This document shows positions 5,935-15,659 of a stretch of DNA of 36,749 nt, piece by piece. Source of the stretch: JAAZAI01 sp050942875 (lineage in GTDB: Bacteria; Verrucomicrobiota; Kiritimatiellia; RFP12; UBA3636). The stretch's first letter is position 1. Every line of letters begins with the position of its first letter. Location: NCBI GenBank assembly GCA_050942875.1, contig JBMNOD010000034.1, positions 1-36,749 on the forward strand, given 5' to 3'. The notes below the pieces were generated by a model that had not been told where the DNA came from, did no database searches, and saw only the letters and a program-made list of their open reading frames with translations. The position numbers and the translations under genes were made by a program.

Positions 5935-8799
5935 TCAGAGGTACGCCGCGGTCAGGGAGCTTTTGTGCTTCGCAATCGTTTCCGGAGGGCCGAAGGCGAC
6001 GACGGTTCCGCCAGCGGCTCCGCCGCCGGGGCCCATGTCGATGATCCAGTCGGCCGCGCGCATGACGTCGGGATTGTGCTCGATCACGACCACCGTATGC
6101 CCGGCATCGCGGAACCGGACGAGAATCTGGAGCAAGCGGCGCACGTCCGCAAAATGGAGGCCCGTCGTCGGCTCGTCGAGAAGATAGACCGTGTGCTCCT
6201 CCGGCGGTCGCTGGAGCTCGGCGGAAAGCTGGAGCCGCTGCGCCTCGCCGCCGGAAAGCGTCGAGACGGGCTGCCCGAGCTGAAGGTACCCGAGGCCCAC
6301 GTCCTCCAGCGTCTGGAGCTTGCGCGCCAGGCGCGGCACGTTCGCAAAGGCCTCGACGGCCTCGGCCACCGTCAGCGCCAGCACGTCGGCGATGCTCCGG
6401 CCGCCGTAATGCACTTCCAGCGTCTCCTTGTTGTAGCGCCGCCCGGCGCACTGCTCGCACGTCACATAGACGTCGGGCAGAAAACTCATCGCCAGATGGA
6501 TCCGGCCGTCGCCCTTGCACACTTCGCAGCGTCCGCCCTTGACGTTGAAGCTGAAGCGGCTCGCGGTGTAGCCGCGGGCCTTGGCGGCGGGGGTCGCGGC
6601 GAAGAGGTTGCGGATCGTGTCGAACGCGCCGGTGTAGGTCAGCGGATTGCTGCGAGGGGAGCGTCCGATGGGCGTCTTGTCGATGACGATCAGCTTGTCC
6701 ACCGCCTCGGCGCCGACGATGCCCGCGCAATCCTGGAAGGCGAAGCCGGCGCGTTCGCGCCGCGGCTTCGCCAGATACGCCTGGAGGTTCGCCCGCAGCA
6801 CGTCGTCCACGAGCGACGACTTGCCGGAGCCCGAGACGCCGGTGACGACGGTGAGGCAGCCCAGCGGGAACGATGCGTCCACGTCGCGCAGGTTGTGGAT
6901 GGACGCGCCCTTCACGGCGAGCCAGCGGCCGTCGGGTTCGCGCCGCTCGGGAATGCAGGGCTTCTCGACGCCGTTGAGAAAGCGCGCCGTGAGCGAATCC
7001 CGGCTTTTGAGCAAATCGTCAAACGACCCCTCGAACATCACCCGGCCCCCGTGAACCCCTGCGCCGGGGCCGATGTCGACGAGGTGGTCCGCCTCGCGGA
7101 TCATCATCTCGTCGTGCTCGACGACGACGAGCGTGTTGCCGCGCGCCTGCAAACGGCGCAGCATGGCGACGAGCTGCGCGTTGTCGTGCGGATGCAGGCC
7201 GATCGTCGGCTCGTCCAGCACGTACAGCACGCCGGAGAGCCCGGCGCCGACTTGCGAGGCGAGGCGGATGCGCTGCATTTCGCCGCCGGAGAGCGTGGCG
7301 CTCTCGCGGTCGCCCGTGAGGTACCCGAGCCCGACATTGACGAGGAAGTCGAGACGGCTCTTCAACCCATTGACCACGTTGCCGGCGATGGCGCGCTGGG
7401 TGGCCGTCAGGGGCAGGGTCCGGACCCAGCCGCGGAGATCGGCGACCGACAGGGCGAGCAGGTCGGCGATGTTCACGCCGGGCGCGGCGGGATGCGGAAT
7501 GCGGCAGGCCAGGATCTCCGGCTTCAGGCGTCGGCCGCCGCATGCGCTGCAACGACGGCGCGACATGAACGTCCGCAGCACCGCCACCATCGATTCGGAC
7601 TCGCTTTCGCGCAGCCGACGCCGCAGGTTGGGCAGGACGCCTTCATAGACCTGCTTGCTCCGGCGCACGTTGCCGCGCACTTTCTTCGTGATGACAAGCT
7701 CCTCGTCGCCGGAGCCGTGCAAAACGATGTGGCGCACCGACTCGGGGAGGTCGCGCCAGGGCGTGTCCATGTCCACACCCTGCCACGCCGCCACGGAGCG
7801 GAGCATCATGTTGAAGGCGCCGACGAGGCGCTTGGGGCCGCGCCGCCACGGGCGGATCGCGCCTTGCGCCAGCGAAAGCGAGTCGTCCGGCACGACGAGC
7901 GCCTCGTCGAAGCAGGCTTCGCGGCCAAGCCCTTCGCAGACGGGGCAGGCGCCACGATAATTGTTGAAGGAGAAGCTGGCGGAGGCCAGCACGTCGAAGG
8001 AGATGCCGCAGTCGGTGCATTCGTTGCGTTCGCTGTAGTGCTCCTCGACTTCATCCTCGCCGGGGCGGGCGCGGAGCACGATGGCGGAGCCGCCGCCCTG
8101 GGCGAGCGCGAGCTCGACGGAGTCGGTCACGCGGCGGCGCGCGTCGGGCTTCACGACGAGGCGGTCCACGACGGCCTCGAGCGTCGCGGCGGCGGCGTCC
8201 GCCGCGACGTCTTCGAGGGGCAGGATTTCGCCATCGACGCGGAGGCGGACGAAGCCCGCCTTCGCCGCCGCGTCGACGCAGGCGGCGATGGGGGCGGGGC
8301 TGGCGCGGCGCTTGAGCGGCGCGAGGATCGTGAGCCTGGCGCCGTCGGGCGAATCGAGCAGCTTCTCGACGATCGTCTCGGCGCTCGTGGCTTCGACGCG
8401 CTTGCCGCAGCGGTGGCAGTGCGGCACGCCCAGCGTCGAGAAAAGCAGTCGCAAGTAGTCGTGCAGCTCGGTCGCCGTGGCGAGGATCGAACGCGGCCCC
8501 GGCGTCGAGGAATGCTGTTCGATGGAAATCGCCGGGGAGAGGCCGGTGACGGAATCGACGTCCGGCTTGTCCATCTGGTCGAGAAACTGCCGCGCATACG
8601 CCGGCAGGCTCTCGAGGTAGCGGCGCTGGCCTTCGGCGAAGAGCGTGTCGAACGCCAGCGACGACTTGCCGGAGCCGGAGACGCCGGTGACGACCGTGAG
8701 GCGGTTGCGGGGAATCGTGACCGAAATGTTCTTGAGGTTGTGCGCCCGGGCGCCGGTGACGACGATCGCGTCCTGTGCCTTCAAGTCCTGCTCGTCCAT
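5935..8799 (-). CDS. uvrA: Excinuclease ABC subunit UvrA (normal length)
   Basis: A 954-residue UvrA, the damage-sensing ATPase of nucleotide excision repair that loads UvrB. It has two ABC ATPase halves: Walker A at about 39-46 (GVSGSGKSS) and again near 650. ABC signatures are SGGEMQR and SGGEAQR, with Walker B LDEPTIGLHP and LDEPTTGLHF. Zinc-binding cysteine pairs are visible (CHRC; CTDCG...CPVCEG; CSACGG; CEVCKG...CEQCAG). The length matches the usual 940-960. The ATG is 3 bases after the stop of the upstream membrane-protein gene, so the two are probably co-transcribed. A second, double-length uvrA lies at 28483-34083; this one looks like the canonical repair protein. Confidence 0.97.
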   Translation of the reverse strand: MDEQDLKAQDAIVVTGARAHNLKNISVTIPRNRLTVVTGVSGSGKSSLAFDTLFAEGQRRYLESLPAYARQFLDQMDKPDVDSVTGLSPAISIEQHSSTPGPRSILATATELHDYLRLLFSTLGVPHCHRCGKRVEATSAETIVEKLLDSPDGARLTILAPLKRRASPAPIAACVDAAAKAGFVRLRVDGEILPLEDVAADAAAATLEAVVDRLVVKPDARRRVTDSVELALAQGGGSAIVLRARPGEDEVEEHYSERNECTDCGISFDVLASASFSFNNYRGACPVCEGLGREACFDEALVVPDDSLSLAQGAIRPWRRGPKRLVGAFNMMLRSVAAWQGVDMDTPWRDLPESVRHIVLHGSGDEELVITKKVRGNVRRSKQVYEGVLPNLRRRLRESESESMVAVLRTFMSRRRCSACGGRRLKPEILACRIPHPAAPGVNIADLLALSVADLRGWVRTLPLTATQRAIAGNVVNGLKSRLDFLVNVGLGYLTGDRESATLSGGEMQRIRLASQVGAGLSGVLYVLDEPTIGLHPHDNAQLVAMLRRLQARGNTLVVVEHDEMMIREADHLVDIGPGAGVHGGRVMFEGSFDDLLKSRDSLTARFLNGVEKPCIPERREPDGRWLAVKGASIHNLRDVDASFPLGCLTVVTGVSGSGKSSLVDDVLRANLQAYLAKPRRERAGFAFQDCAGIVGAEAVDKLIVIDKTPIGRSPRSNPLTYTGAFDTIRNLFAATPAAKARGYTASRFSFNVKGGRCEVCKGDGRIHLAMSFLPDVYVTCEQCAGRRYNKETLEVHYGGRSIADVLALTVAEAVEAFANVPRLARKLQTLEDVGLGYLQLGQPVSTLSGGEAQRLQLSAELQRPPEEHTVYLLDEPTTGLHFADVRRLLQILVRFRDAGHTVVVIEHNPDVMRAADWIIDMGPGGGAAGGTVVAFGPPETIAKHKSSLTAAYL

Positions 8800-8802
8800 G
8801 TC

Positions 8803-11403
8803 TCAACGCCCCGGTTCGGCCATGCGCCGCAACGTGAAGCCACGCAGAAAAACAGGATGGCGCCCGGCGTAGCGATAGCGGATCGTCAGCACGGACGAGC
8901 CGTCGTAGTCGAAGGCGGCGGTGTCGTCGATGCCGGCCACGGCGACTTCGCGTCCGCCCAGCATCACCCGCCATGTGGATGTGTCGGCAGCTTCCCACGA
9001 GCCTTCTGCCTGGGCCACGAAGCGGCCTGGGGCTTCGTCGAGCGGCAGGTTGGGGCCGTAGGCGATCTCGGCGACGGGATCGTAAAGCGGCTCGAAGCGG
9101 ACGCCCGTCAAGGCGCCGCCGTCATCGCGCGCCGTATGGCCGGCGTGGAAGAAATCGACCGCGGCAAAGCGGATGATCCCATCGGCGTTCGTTTTCGGGA
9201 GGCTCGTCGCCGACTTGGCGAACAGCACGTCGGCGATGCGCGCGTCGCCCGAGGCGGCCAGCCATGTGCGATGGTCGGCGCCGCACGGGCCGGCGGGAAT
9301 GGCGGCCCAGGTCCAGTTTTTGCCGGCTGCGACGTCTTGGACGTCCGCTACGGCATTGGTGGTCGTTTGCCGCGGGCCGGTTTGCATCGTGAGGATGCCG
9401 TCCTTCAGGCGCACGAGCCACGCATACGATTCGGGGGTGTCTGCGGGCGTCCAGACATTCGCCGTCAGTTCGCCGCCCGGCAAGGTGGCGGGCACGAGGC
9501 CTTCGGTGTGGCCTTTTTCTGCAAAATGCCACCATCGCGCCGGGGCATGAAAGTCGGGATCTGTCGAGACGGGGCTCGAGGCGGCGTCGGTGCTCGGGGT
9601 GTCGAGGATCTCGAAACTCCATGTGGCGCGGTCTTGTTCGAGCAAGCGCAGGTGCGGATGCGCCAGCAGGCGCCGGAGCGTCACGCCCACGGGGAAGGGG
9701 CTGACCTTCTCGGGGAAGGCGTCTTCGTGCAGGATCACTGCCGTGACGCCGAATTCGCGGAGCGCGGCGAGCTGGTCGTCGTCGAGAACGCCTTGCGTGA
9801 CGGACTCGAAGCGGCGGAAGACGGCGTCGAGATAGCCGTCGGTCTTGACGGGTGAATAGCCGTTGAGCATGCGCAGTCCGGCTCGCATGGCATGGTATTC
9901 GTAAAGGGAGGACCAGGCGGAATCGCCGGGCCAGATGGGCAGGACGAGCGCCCGGGCTGTCGATCCCGTGGCGTCGGCGGCGTCGGCGGCGTCGGCGGCG
10001 GCCTGATAGGCTCGGTTCGGGGTCTTCGGCAGCAGACACGTTCCGACGGACATGCCCTGCCGGGCGGAAACGAGGACGAGCACGGCGGCGAGAACCACGC
10101 AGGACTCAAGAAATCCGCGCCGTGAAATATACTGGCGCGCCTGGGTGAATGCGATGACGAGGAAGGGCGCCAGCAGCGTCGGAAGCAGGCAGAACACCTT
10201 GACGGGCTGACGCACCATCCTGAACGGCGGAACGAGCTTGCGCAGGACTCGTAGCGGCAGCGCGTCGAGCGGACCGTGGACGCCGAGGGCGAGCAGGACG
10301 GCGCCGACGATCGCCGCCGCCAGCAGCAGCAGGCAGACGACGTCGCCGACGAGGCGAGGCGAACGCTCTCGCGGGCGGCGAAGGAGTTTGGTGGCGAGAA
10401 GGAGCGCAAGCAGACCGCAGGCGGTCAAAAGCACGGGCAGCACGTCCCCGAGGTGGATGTGCTGGGCCATGTGGCTGGGATGGAATGGATCGAAGATCGC
10501 CTGCCAGACGGGTGAATGGACTTTGATGTCCCTCAGGGAACGCCCGGCCCCGGCGTCCGTGACGGCGTACTGCGCGCGCAGCCACAGCGCAATGGCGCCG
10601 GCGGCAACCACGGCCATGACGAGCGGCAGCAGCGCCTTGACGATCTCGGTGAAGCGTTGGCGGCCGGGAAGGGGCGTCTCCGTGGCAGACGCCCAGGAGA
10701 CGAGACACCAGAACGGCAGGGCGAGCGTGGCGAAGAGGAAGGAGTGGAGGTCGGTCGCATAGCACAGCACGAGCATGACGCCGGCCAGGACGCCGCCGCG
10801 GACACGGCCGTCGCGCACGGCGATGTCCACGCCGAGAGCCACGGCCGGGATCAAGGCGATTCCAAAGCCCGTGGGGCTTCCGCCGGCGAGGGTCACCCAG
10901 CGGTAGGGCACGCATGTGGCGATGAATGCGGCGGTGAAGGCCAGCACGGCGTTCGGTTCGTCGCCCTGAAATCGGCGCGCGAGCATTAGAAGCAGGGCGA
11001 AGCCGACGAGCACGGCGAGCGCGAGCGAGAGGTTCCACCCCGCCGCATCGCCGAAAACGGGCGACGCCGCCGCGAAGAACAAGGAGAAGGGGAGGTAGTG
11101 GGGGTCGAAGGCGCGGCGAGCGTCGTCGTCGCCCAGGTTGAACTCGTAGAGATTGACGAACGGCGGGATGCGTCCGGAGAGCATGCCGCGGACGAGCTGG
11201 AAGTGATACAGGAGCTGGAGGTGGTCGCCCGGCACCAGCATTCGCGCCCCGGTGGCTTCCGTGTTGTAGGATGTGCAGGGAATTCCCTCGCCGAAATGGC
11301 GAGGAGAAGGCCACATGAATGCCAAATGGAGCACGAGGGCGCCCAGGACGACGACGGTCGTCCTCGGGAGCCAGGCGAATCGACTTTCAGGGTTGAATGC
11401 CAT
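8803..11403 (-). CDS. Large polytopic membrane protein, GT-C glycosyltransferase-like
   Basis: An 866-residue protein. The N-terminal half (to about 480) holds roughly a dozen hydrophobic segments, and the C-terminal half is a large soluble, probably periplasmic region. The first loop carries PGDHLQLLYHF and an acidic GDDDARRAFDP, reminiscent of GT-C/YfhO-type membrane glycosyltransferases that use lipid-linked sugars; this is an inference from topology and motif style. A run of three GCGTCGGCG units (9971-9997 on the plus strand) encodes an Ala-Ala-Asp repeat near the start of the soluble part. The ATG at 11403 is chosen because GAGGG lies 5 bases upstream. The longer frame to 11436 would run into the terminator of the preceding gene. 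It is followed 3 bases later by uvrA. Confidence 0.75.
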   Translation of the reverse strand: MAFNPESRFAWLPRTTVVVLGALVLHLAFMWPSPRHFGEGIPCTSYNTEATGARMLVPGDHLQLLYHFQLVRGMLSGRIPPFVNLYEFNLGDDDARRAFDPHYLPFSLFFAAASPVFGDAAGWNLSLALAVLVGFALLLMLARRFQGDEPNAVLAFTAAFIATCVPYRWVTLAGGSPTGFGIALIPAVALGVDIAVRDGRVRGGVLAGVMLVLCYATDLHSFLFATLALPFWCLVSWASATETPLPGRQRFTEIVKALLPLVMAVVAAGAIALWLRAQYAVTDAGAGRSLRDIKVHSPVWQAIFDPFHPSHMAQHIHLGDVLPVLLTACGLLALLLATKLLRRPRERSPRLVGDVVCLLLLAAAIVGAVLLALGVHGPLDALPLRVLRKLVPPFRMVRQPVKVFCLLPTLLAPFLVIAFTQARQYISRRGFLESCVVLAAVLVLVSARQGMSVGTCLLPKTPNRAYQAAADAADAADATGSTARALVLPIWPGDSAWSSLYEYHAMRAGLRMLNGYSPVKTDGYLDAVFRRFESVTQGVLDDDQLAALREFGVTAVILHEDAFPEKVSPFPVGVTLRRLLAHPHLRLLEQDRATWSFEILDTPSTDAASSPVSTDPDFHAPARWWHFAEKGHTEGLVPATLPGGELTANVWTPADTPESYAWLVRLKDGILTMQTGPRQTTTNAVADVQDVAAGKNWTWAAIPAGPCGADHRTWLAASGDARIADVLFAKSATSLPKTNADGIIRFAAVDFFHAGHTARDDGGALTGVRFEPLYDPVAEIAYGPNLPLDEAPGRFVAQAEGSWEAADTSTWRVMLGGREVAVAGIDDTAAFDYDGSSVLTIRYRYAGRHPVFLRGFTLRRMAEPGR

Positions 11404-11422
11404 GGTGCCCTCGGTGGAAGCC

Positions 11423-11450
11423 AAAAAACCCGACACGCCAGTGCCGGGTT
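11423..11450 (-). terminator. Rho-independent terminator after the lipoprotein gene
   Basis: On the minus strand a 10-base stem (AACCCGGCAC with GTGTCGGGTT, one G-T pair) closes a 4-base loop TGGC and is followed by TTTTTT. It lies between the lipoprotein stop (11491) and the ATG of the membrane protein (11403). A further small hairpin, ATGCCG-TTTT-CGGCAT (11461-11476), lies just before it. Confidence 0.85.
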
Positions 11451-11490
11451 CTCAATGCGGATGCCGTTTTCGGCATGATGGAAAGAACGG

Positions 11491-12012
11491 TTAGTTGCCG
11501 GCAGACGCGTCCGCAGGGACGTTGCCTTCATCCCAGTCGATGTCGATCACGTACCAATGCGCGCCCAGCGGCTCCGTGTCGTTCAGGTCGATGACCAGCG
11601 TATAGTCGTTGGCCTTTCCGGGGTATTCCTTGACCTCGTACTCGCCAAATCCGGTCGTGTAGAACTTGACTTTCATGTTCTCGCTGTTCCACTCGCCGGC
11701 GGTGGGAAGCGCGGTTTCGGGATCTTCGATCCTCACGACGTCGCTGATGTTTCGGTTCCAGATGTGGTTCCATTCCTGCTCTTTGTTGATGTAGGTCGGC
11801 AGGTTGTCGCCGGCCCACATGCCCGGGAGCTGATAGGAGTGGTGGACATACCACATGCTATCGCCTCTGATGTAGAGAGAGTCTCTCCCATCGATCAGCG
11901 TCTGGATGTAAAGCTTGCCTTCTTGAGGCGGCTCTGGTGTTTTGCATCCAGAGATCGAAACGATCGCCAGAGCGACGAACGCCAACATTGCGGTTTTCCT
12001 AATCATCTTCAT
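11491..12012 (-). CDS. Hypothetical lipoprotein
   Basis: A 173-residue exported lipoprotein. It has a short basic N-region (MKMIRK), a hydrophobic core and a lipobox VSISGC with the lipidated Cys at 23, so it is predicted to be cleaved by signal peptidase II and anchored in a membrane. The mature part is acidic and rich in Trp and Tyr (WYVHHSYQLPGMW, EWNHIWNRN, WYVIDIDWD), suggesting a beta-rich domain. I do not recognise the family. GGGGA lies 8 bases before the ATG at 12012; a second ATG at 12006 is possible. It is a single-gene unit: a strong terminator follows, and the S1 terminator precedes it. Confidence 0.75.
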   Translation of the reverse strand: MKMIRKTAMLAFVALAIVSISGCKTPEPPQEGKLYIQTLIDGRDSLYIRGDSMWYVHHSYQLPGMWAGDNLPTYINKEQEWNHIWNRNISDVVRIEDPETALPTAGEWNSENMKVKFYTTGFGEYEVKEYPGKANDYTLVIDLNDTEPLGAHWYVIDIDWDEGNVPADASAGN

Positions 12013-12135
12013 TGTGAAGTCCCCACAGGTATCAGGTATAAATCAAGACAGTGCTTTCAAGGTTCAAACCAAGTAAAACACCTGGAACAACTGAAGCCTA
12101 GCACAACTTGGGAATCAAACGCAACCAAAAAAAAC

Positions 12136-12165
12136 AAAAAAAAGGCGCGGGCTTCCACCCGCGCC
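12136..12165 (-). terminator. Rho-independent terminator of rpsA
   Basis: On the minus strand GGCGCGGG pairs perfectly with CCCGCGCC around a 6-base loop, followed by eight T, then G and eight more T. It lies 39 bases after the S1 stop codon. Confidence 0.93.
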
Positions 12166-12203
12166 GTGCAAAAGCGGCCGCCGCCTGGGGCGACGAGCCG
12201 ATT

Positions 12204-13997
12204 TCACTCCTTTTCCTTGCCCGCTTCTTCGTCGTCCTGCTGTGCGGGAGACCACTCTTCGCCGCCGGAGGCAAACGCCTCGTCGAAGGCTGATGCGAGG
12301 CCGACGATGTTCTGGCCGACCTTAAGCGTCGACTCCATCTTGTACTCGTCGGGAATCTCGAAGTCGGCGTCTTCGCCGCCCTGTTCCTTCATGCTCAGGC
12401 CGATGCGGCGTTCGTCGCGGTCGATGCGGACGATGCGCGCTTCGACTTCCTGGCCGACCTTGAGGGCGTCCTTGACGCGTTCGACGTGGTCGTCGCTGAT
12501 CTGGGAGATGTGGACGAGGCCGTCCACGCCGCCTTCCAGCTCGACAAAGGCGCCGAACGAGGCGATCTTCGAAACCTTGCCCTTGACCATCTGCCCGACG
12601 CCGTAATGGGCGGTGATGTTGCTCCAGGGATCTTCCTGGGCCTGCTTGAGACCCAAGGAGATGCGCTGGTTCTCGGAATCGATTTCGAGCACGACCGTCT
12701 CGATCTCCTGCCCCTTCTGAAGCACCTCGGTGGGGTGGTTGATCTTGCGCGTCCAGCTCATGTCCGAGACGTGGATCATGCCGTCGATGCCGTCCTCGAG
12801 CTGAACGAAGGCGCCATACGAGGTGAAGTTGCGAACCTTGCCCTTGACTCGCGTGCCGACGGGGTAGCGGTCCGTGACCGTGTCCCACGGGTTTTCTTCG
12901 GTCTGGCGGATGCCCAGCGCGATCTTCTGTTCTTCTTTGTTGACGTTCAGGACGACGACATCGACCTCGTCGCCGATGCTGAGCACGTCCGAGGCGCGCG
13001 CGATGCGACGCGTCCAGGAGAATTCCGACACGTGGACGAGGCCCTCGATGCCCGGCTCCAGCTCGACGAAGGCGCCGTACGGCACGAGATTGACGACCTT
13101 GCCGCGCAGGCGGCTGTGCGGCGGATAGCGGGACTCGATGTCGTCCCACGGATTCGGTTGCGCCTGCTTGAGACCCAGGGAGATGCGCTCGCGCTCGCGA
13201 TCGACGTCGAGGATGACGACCTCCAGCTCCTGGCCGCCCTGGACGATTTCGCTCGGATGCTTGACGCGGCCCCAGGAGAGGTCGGTGATGTGGAGAAGGC
13301 CATCAATGCCGTCGAGATCGACGAAGACGCCGAAATCGGTGATGTTCTTGACCTTGCCCATGCGGCGTTCGCCCACTTCGAGTGTGTCCAGCAATTCCCG
13401 ACGCTTTTCGGACTGCTCCGCTTCGAGCAGCTCGCGGCGCGACAGGATGATGTTGCGCCGATCGTTGGAAATCTTGATCAGCTTGAAGCGGTCCGTCTGG
13501 CCGATCAGTTCGTCCGTGTTGTGCACGGGGCTCATGTCGATATGCGAGCCAGGCAGGAACGCCTCGACTCCGTCCACATCCACAATCAGACCGCCGCGGA
13601 TGCGGCTCTTGATGACGCCTTCGACAATGCTGCCTTCGCTGTAGCGTTCCAGGACGGCTTCCCAGCGGATCTTGTCGTCCGCCGCCTTCTTTGAGAGTTC
13701 GACCATGCCGTCGTCGTTCTCGGACTTGAGAACATAGACGTCCACGTAGGAGCCCTTGGTGATCTGCGAAACGTCCTCGAACTCGCTGATTGGCACGACG
13801 CCTTCGGACTTGCCTCCGACGTCCACAAGGACTTCGGATGGGCGGACTTCAAGGACCATTCCCTTGACGATCCGGCCGGCTTCGGCTTGTTGGAGGGTTG
13901 CATCGAGCAATGCCTCCATTTCCTGGAGTTGTGCGGACTTTGTCGCTTCTTTTTTTGTGAGCATCTTTGCTTTGGGGCATTTTAGGGGTTGATTCAT
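12204..13997 (-). CDS. rpsA: 30S ribosomal protein S1
   Basis: A 597-residue protein with six S1 RNA-binding domains in a row, recognisable by repeated cores such as GRIVKGMVLEVRPSEVLVDVG (domain 1), GVFVDLDGIDGLLHITDLSW (domain 3) and GAFVELEGGVDGLVHIS (domain 6). It would help mRNA binding and initiation on the small subunit. Domains 3-6 have the classic DFG/SYGAFV pattern; the first two are more divergent, as is usual for S1. The C-terminus is acidic and lysine-rich (EEAGKEKE). The frame opens at 14084, but the predicted promoter ends there, so the ATG at 13997 is preferred; ATG 13964 (MLTKKEATK) is also possible. Neither has a clear Shine-Dalgarno site, which is common for rpsA. Confidence 0.95.
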   Translation of the reverse strand: MNQPLKCPKAKMLTKKEATKSAQLQEMEALLDATLQQAEAGRIVKGMVLEVRPSEVLVDVGGKSEGVVPISEFEDVSQITKGSYVDVYVLKSENDDGMVELSKKAADDKIRWEAVLERYSEGSIVEGVIKSRIRGGLIVDVDGVEAFLPGSHIDMSPVHNTDELIGQTDRFKLIKISNDRRNIILSRRELLEAEQSEKRRELLDTLEVGERRMGKVKNITDFGVFVDLDGIDGLLHITDLSWGRVKHPSEIVQGGQELEVVILDVDRERERISLGLKQAQPNPWDDIESRYPPHSRLRGKVVNLVPYGAFVELEPGIEGLVHVSEFSWTRRIARASDVLSIGDEVDVVVLNVNKEEQKIALGIRQTEENPWDTVTDRYPVGTRVKGKVRNFTSYGAFVQLEDGIDGMIHVSDMSWTRKINHPTEVLQKGQEIETVVLEIDSENQRISLGLKQAQEDPWSNITAHYGVGQMVKGKVSKIASFGAFVELEGGVDGLVHISQISDDHVERVKDALKVGQEVEARIVRIDRDERRIGLSMKEQGGEDADFEIPDEYKMESTLKVGQNIVGLASAFDEAFASGGEEWSPAQQDDEEAGKEKE

Positions 13998-14086
13998 GAA
14001 AGGCGGAAATGCATCGGGAAGCAACTCGCTCCCCCTTCCTGCCAATTTACCGCGTCGGACGCCTTCAACCGAGGGTAAGACCAACC

Positions 14087-14116
14087 ATCATAGCAAGATT
14101 GCGGCATCCAAAGCAA
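14087..14116 (-). promoter_or_regulatory. Predicted sigma-70 promoter of rpsA
   Basis: On the minus strand, TTGCTT (14116-14111) and TATGAT (14092-14087; 5 of 6 consensus) are separated by 18 bases. The start of transcription would be near 14080, leaving a leader of about 80-115 bases. The intergenic stretch 13998-14317 is AT-rich and otherwise holds only this promoter and the divergent one for deoA. Confidence 0.5.
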
Positions 14117-14202
14117 CTCATTTTCTTGATCCATGTTTTGCATTTTTTTTGACTGTGTTGATCTTTCCCGCTAAACGGTTGTTTGCGTATAAAACGTTTT
14201 GC

Positions 14203-14231
14203 TTGCGGCAAGGGAAGAAAACTGGTATGCT
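14203..14231 (+). promoter_or_regulatory. Possible promoter for the deoA-cdd-ybaK cluster
   Basis: TTGCGG (14203-14208), a 17-base spacer and TATGCT (14226-14231) preceded by an extended TGG. The leader to the ATG at 14318 would be about 80 bases. A TATAAA at about 14188 is an alternative -10 but has no fitting -35 box. Confidence 0.35.
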
Positions 14232-14317
14232 TCATGCTATCATTCATGCCAACATGTCATCCAGAAGATTGGTTTACGCCCGAGTTGGGCTTTGAGATTT
14301 TAAGGAGGGGAAAAAGC

Positions 14318-15625
14318 ATGGTGCCTCAGTGGATCATCGAGCGGAAGCGGGACGGCGGCGCGATCCCCGAAGCGGAGCTGCGGGAGTTCGTCGCCGCGTA
14401 TGCGGCGGGCGAGCTTCCGGACTACCAGATGGCGGCTTTTGCGATGGCCGTCTATTTCCAGGGCATGGCCTTCGAGGAAACGGTCGTGATGACGGACGCC
14501 ATGATGCGTTCGGGCGACGTCCTGGACTGGAGCGGCCTGGAGCGTCCGACGGTGGACAAGCATTCCACCGGGGGCATCGGGGACAAGGTTTCGATTCCGC
14601 TGGCGCCGCTGGTGGCGGCGGCGGGCGCGGCGGTGCCGATGATTTCCGGGCGGGGCCTGGGCGTCACGGGCGGCACGCTGGACAAGCTGGAGTCGATTCC
14701 GGGCTACGACACGCAACTCTCCAACGAGGCGTTCCGGCGGGTGCTGGAGACGGTGGGCTGCTCGATCATCGGGCAGACGGCGCGTCTGGCGCCGGCGGAC
14801 AAGAAGCTCTATGCGCTGCGCGACGTGACGGGGACGGTGCCGTCGATCCCGCTCATTTCGTCGAGCATCATGTCGAAGAAGCTCGCGGAAGGCGTTGCGG
14901 CGCTGACGCTTGACGTGAAGTGCGGCGCGGGCGCCTTCATGAAGCGGCGCGAGGACGCCCAGACGCTGGCCGAGACGCTGACGGCGATCGGCCGGGGCAT
15001 GGGGCGGCGGGTGTCGGCGTTTGTGACGGCGATGGACCAGCCGCTGGGGCGCACCGCCGGCAACGCGGTGGAGATCGCCGAGTCGATCGCGGTGCTCCAG
15101 GGGCGCGGGCCGGCGGATGTCGTCGAGCTGGTCGTCGCGCTGGGCGGCGAGATGCTGGCGCTGACGGGTTTGTGCGCCGACCGCGAGGAGGGGATGCGCG
15201 TCGTCCGCCAGAAGCTCGATTCCGGCGCGGGGCTGGAGACGTTCGCCCGCATGGTCGCCGCGCAAGGCGGCGACGCGGGCATTGTCGAGGGTCTCGGGAA
15301 GCTGCCGACGGCGCCGGTCGTGATCGACGTGCCGGCCGCGGAGGCGGGGCATGTCGCCGGCGTCGATGCCGACGGCATCGGTCGCGTGGTGCTGCTGCTC
15401 GGCGGCGGCCGCCGCCGGAGCGCGGACGCGATCGACCCTGCCGTGGGCGTCGACGGGTTGGTGAAGGTCGGCGAGCGCGTGGAGGCGGGGCGGCCGCTGA
15501 TGCGTCTGCACGCCCGGAGCCTCGACGAGGCGCAGGGCGTTTTGGAGGCGGCCCGCGCCGCCGTGGCGCTGGCGGATGCGGCGCCGGCGCCGGCGCCGCT
15601 GATCCTGGGGCATTTGCCGGGTTGA
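14318..15625 (+). CDS. deoA: Thymidine/pyrimidine-nucleoside phosphorylase
   Basis: A 435-residue enzyme that splits thymidine (or other pyrimidine nucleosides) with phosphate into base and (deoxy)ribose 1-phosphate, for salvage. The family signature is clear: SGRGLGVTGGTLDKLESIPG at about 113-132, with VDKHSTGGIGDKVS upstream for phosphate binding. Helical N-terminal, glycosyltransferase-fold central and C-terminal domains are all present at normal length (about 430-440). TAAGGAGGGG lies 8 bases before the ATG at 14318, which decides the start over upstream ATGs. Cytidine deaminase follows 34 bases later, making a compact pyrimidine salvage unit. Near the end, a short GGCGCC-rich tandem (15590-15600) encodes Ala-Pro repeats. 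Confidence 0.95.
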   Translation: MVPQWIIERKRDGGAIPEAELREFVAAYAAGELPDYQMAAFAMAVYFQGMAFEETVVMTDAMMRSGDVLDWSGLERPTVDKHSTGGIGDKVSIPLAPLVAAAGAAVPMISGRGLGVTGGTLDKLESIPGYDTQLSNEAFRRVLETVGCSIIGQTARLAPADKKLYALRDVTGTVPSIPLISSSIMSKKLAEGVAALTLDVKCGAGAFMKRREDAQTLAETLTAIGRGMGRRVSAFVTAMDQPLGRTAGNAVEIAESIAVLQGRGPADVVELVVALGGEMLALTGLCADREEGMRVVRQKLDSGAGLETFARMVAAQGGDAGIVEGLGKLPTAPVVIDVPAAEAGHVAGVDADGIGRVVLLLGGGRRRSADAIDPAVGVDGLVKVGERVEAGRPLMRLHARSLDEAQGVLEAARAAVALADAAPAPAPLILGHLPG

Positions 15626-15659
15626 GGAAAAATAAGGAAAGAAGGAAAGAGGGAAAACC

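Noticed and set aside
5965..9855. A 1296-codon plus-strand open frame
   Set aside because: It lies antisense to uvrA and the membrane-protein gene and is an open shadow of GC-rich codons; its translation is low-complexity and matches no family.
9971..9997. Three GCGTCGGCG units as another 9-base intergenic-type element
   Set aside because: They lie inside a coding region and encode a plain Ala-Ala-Asp repeat, so simple slippage in GC-rich codons explains them.
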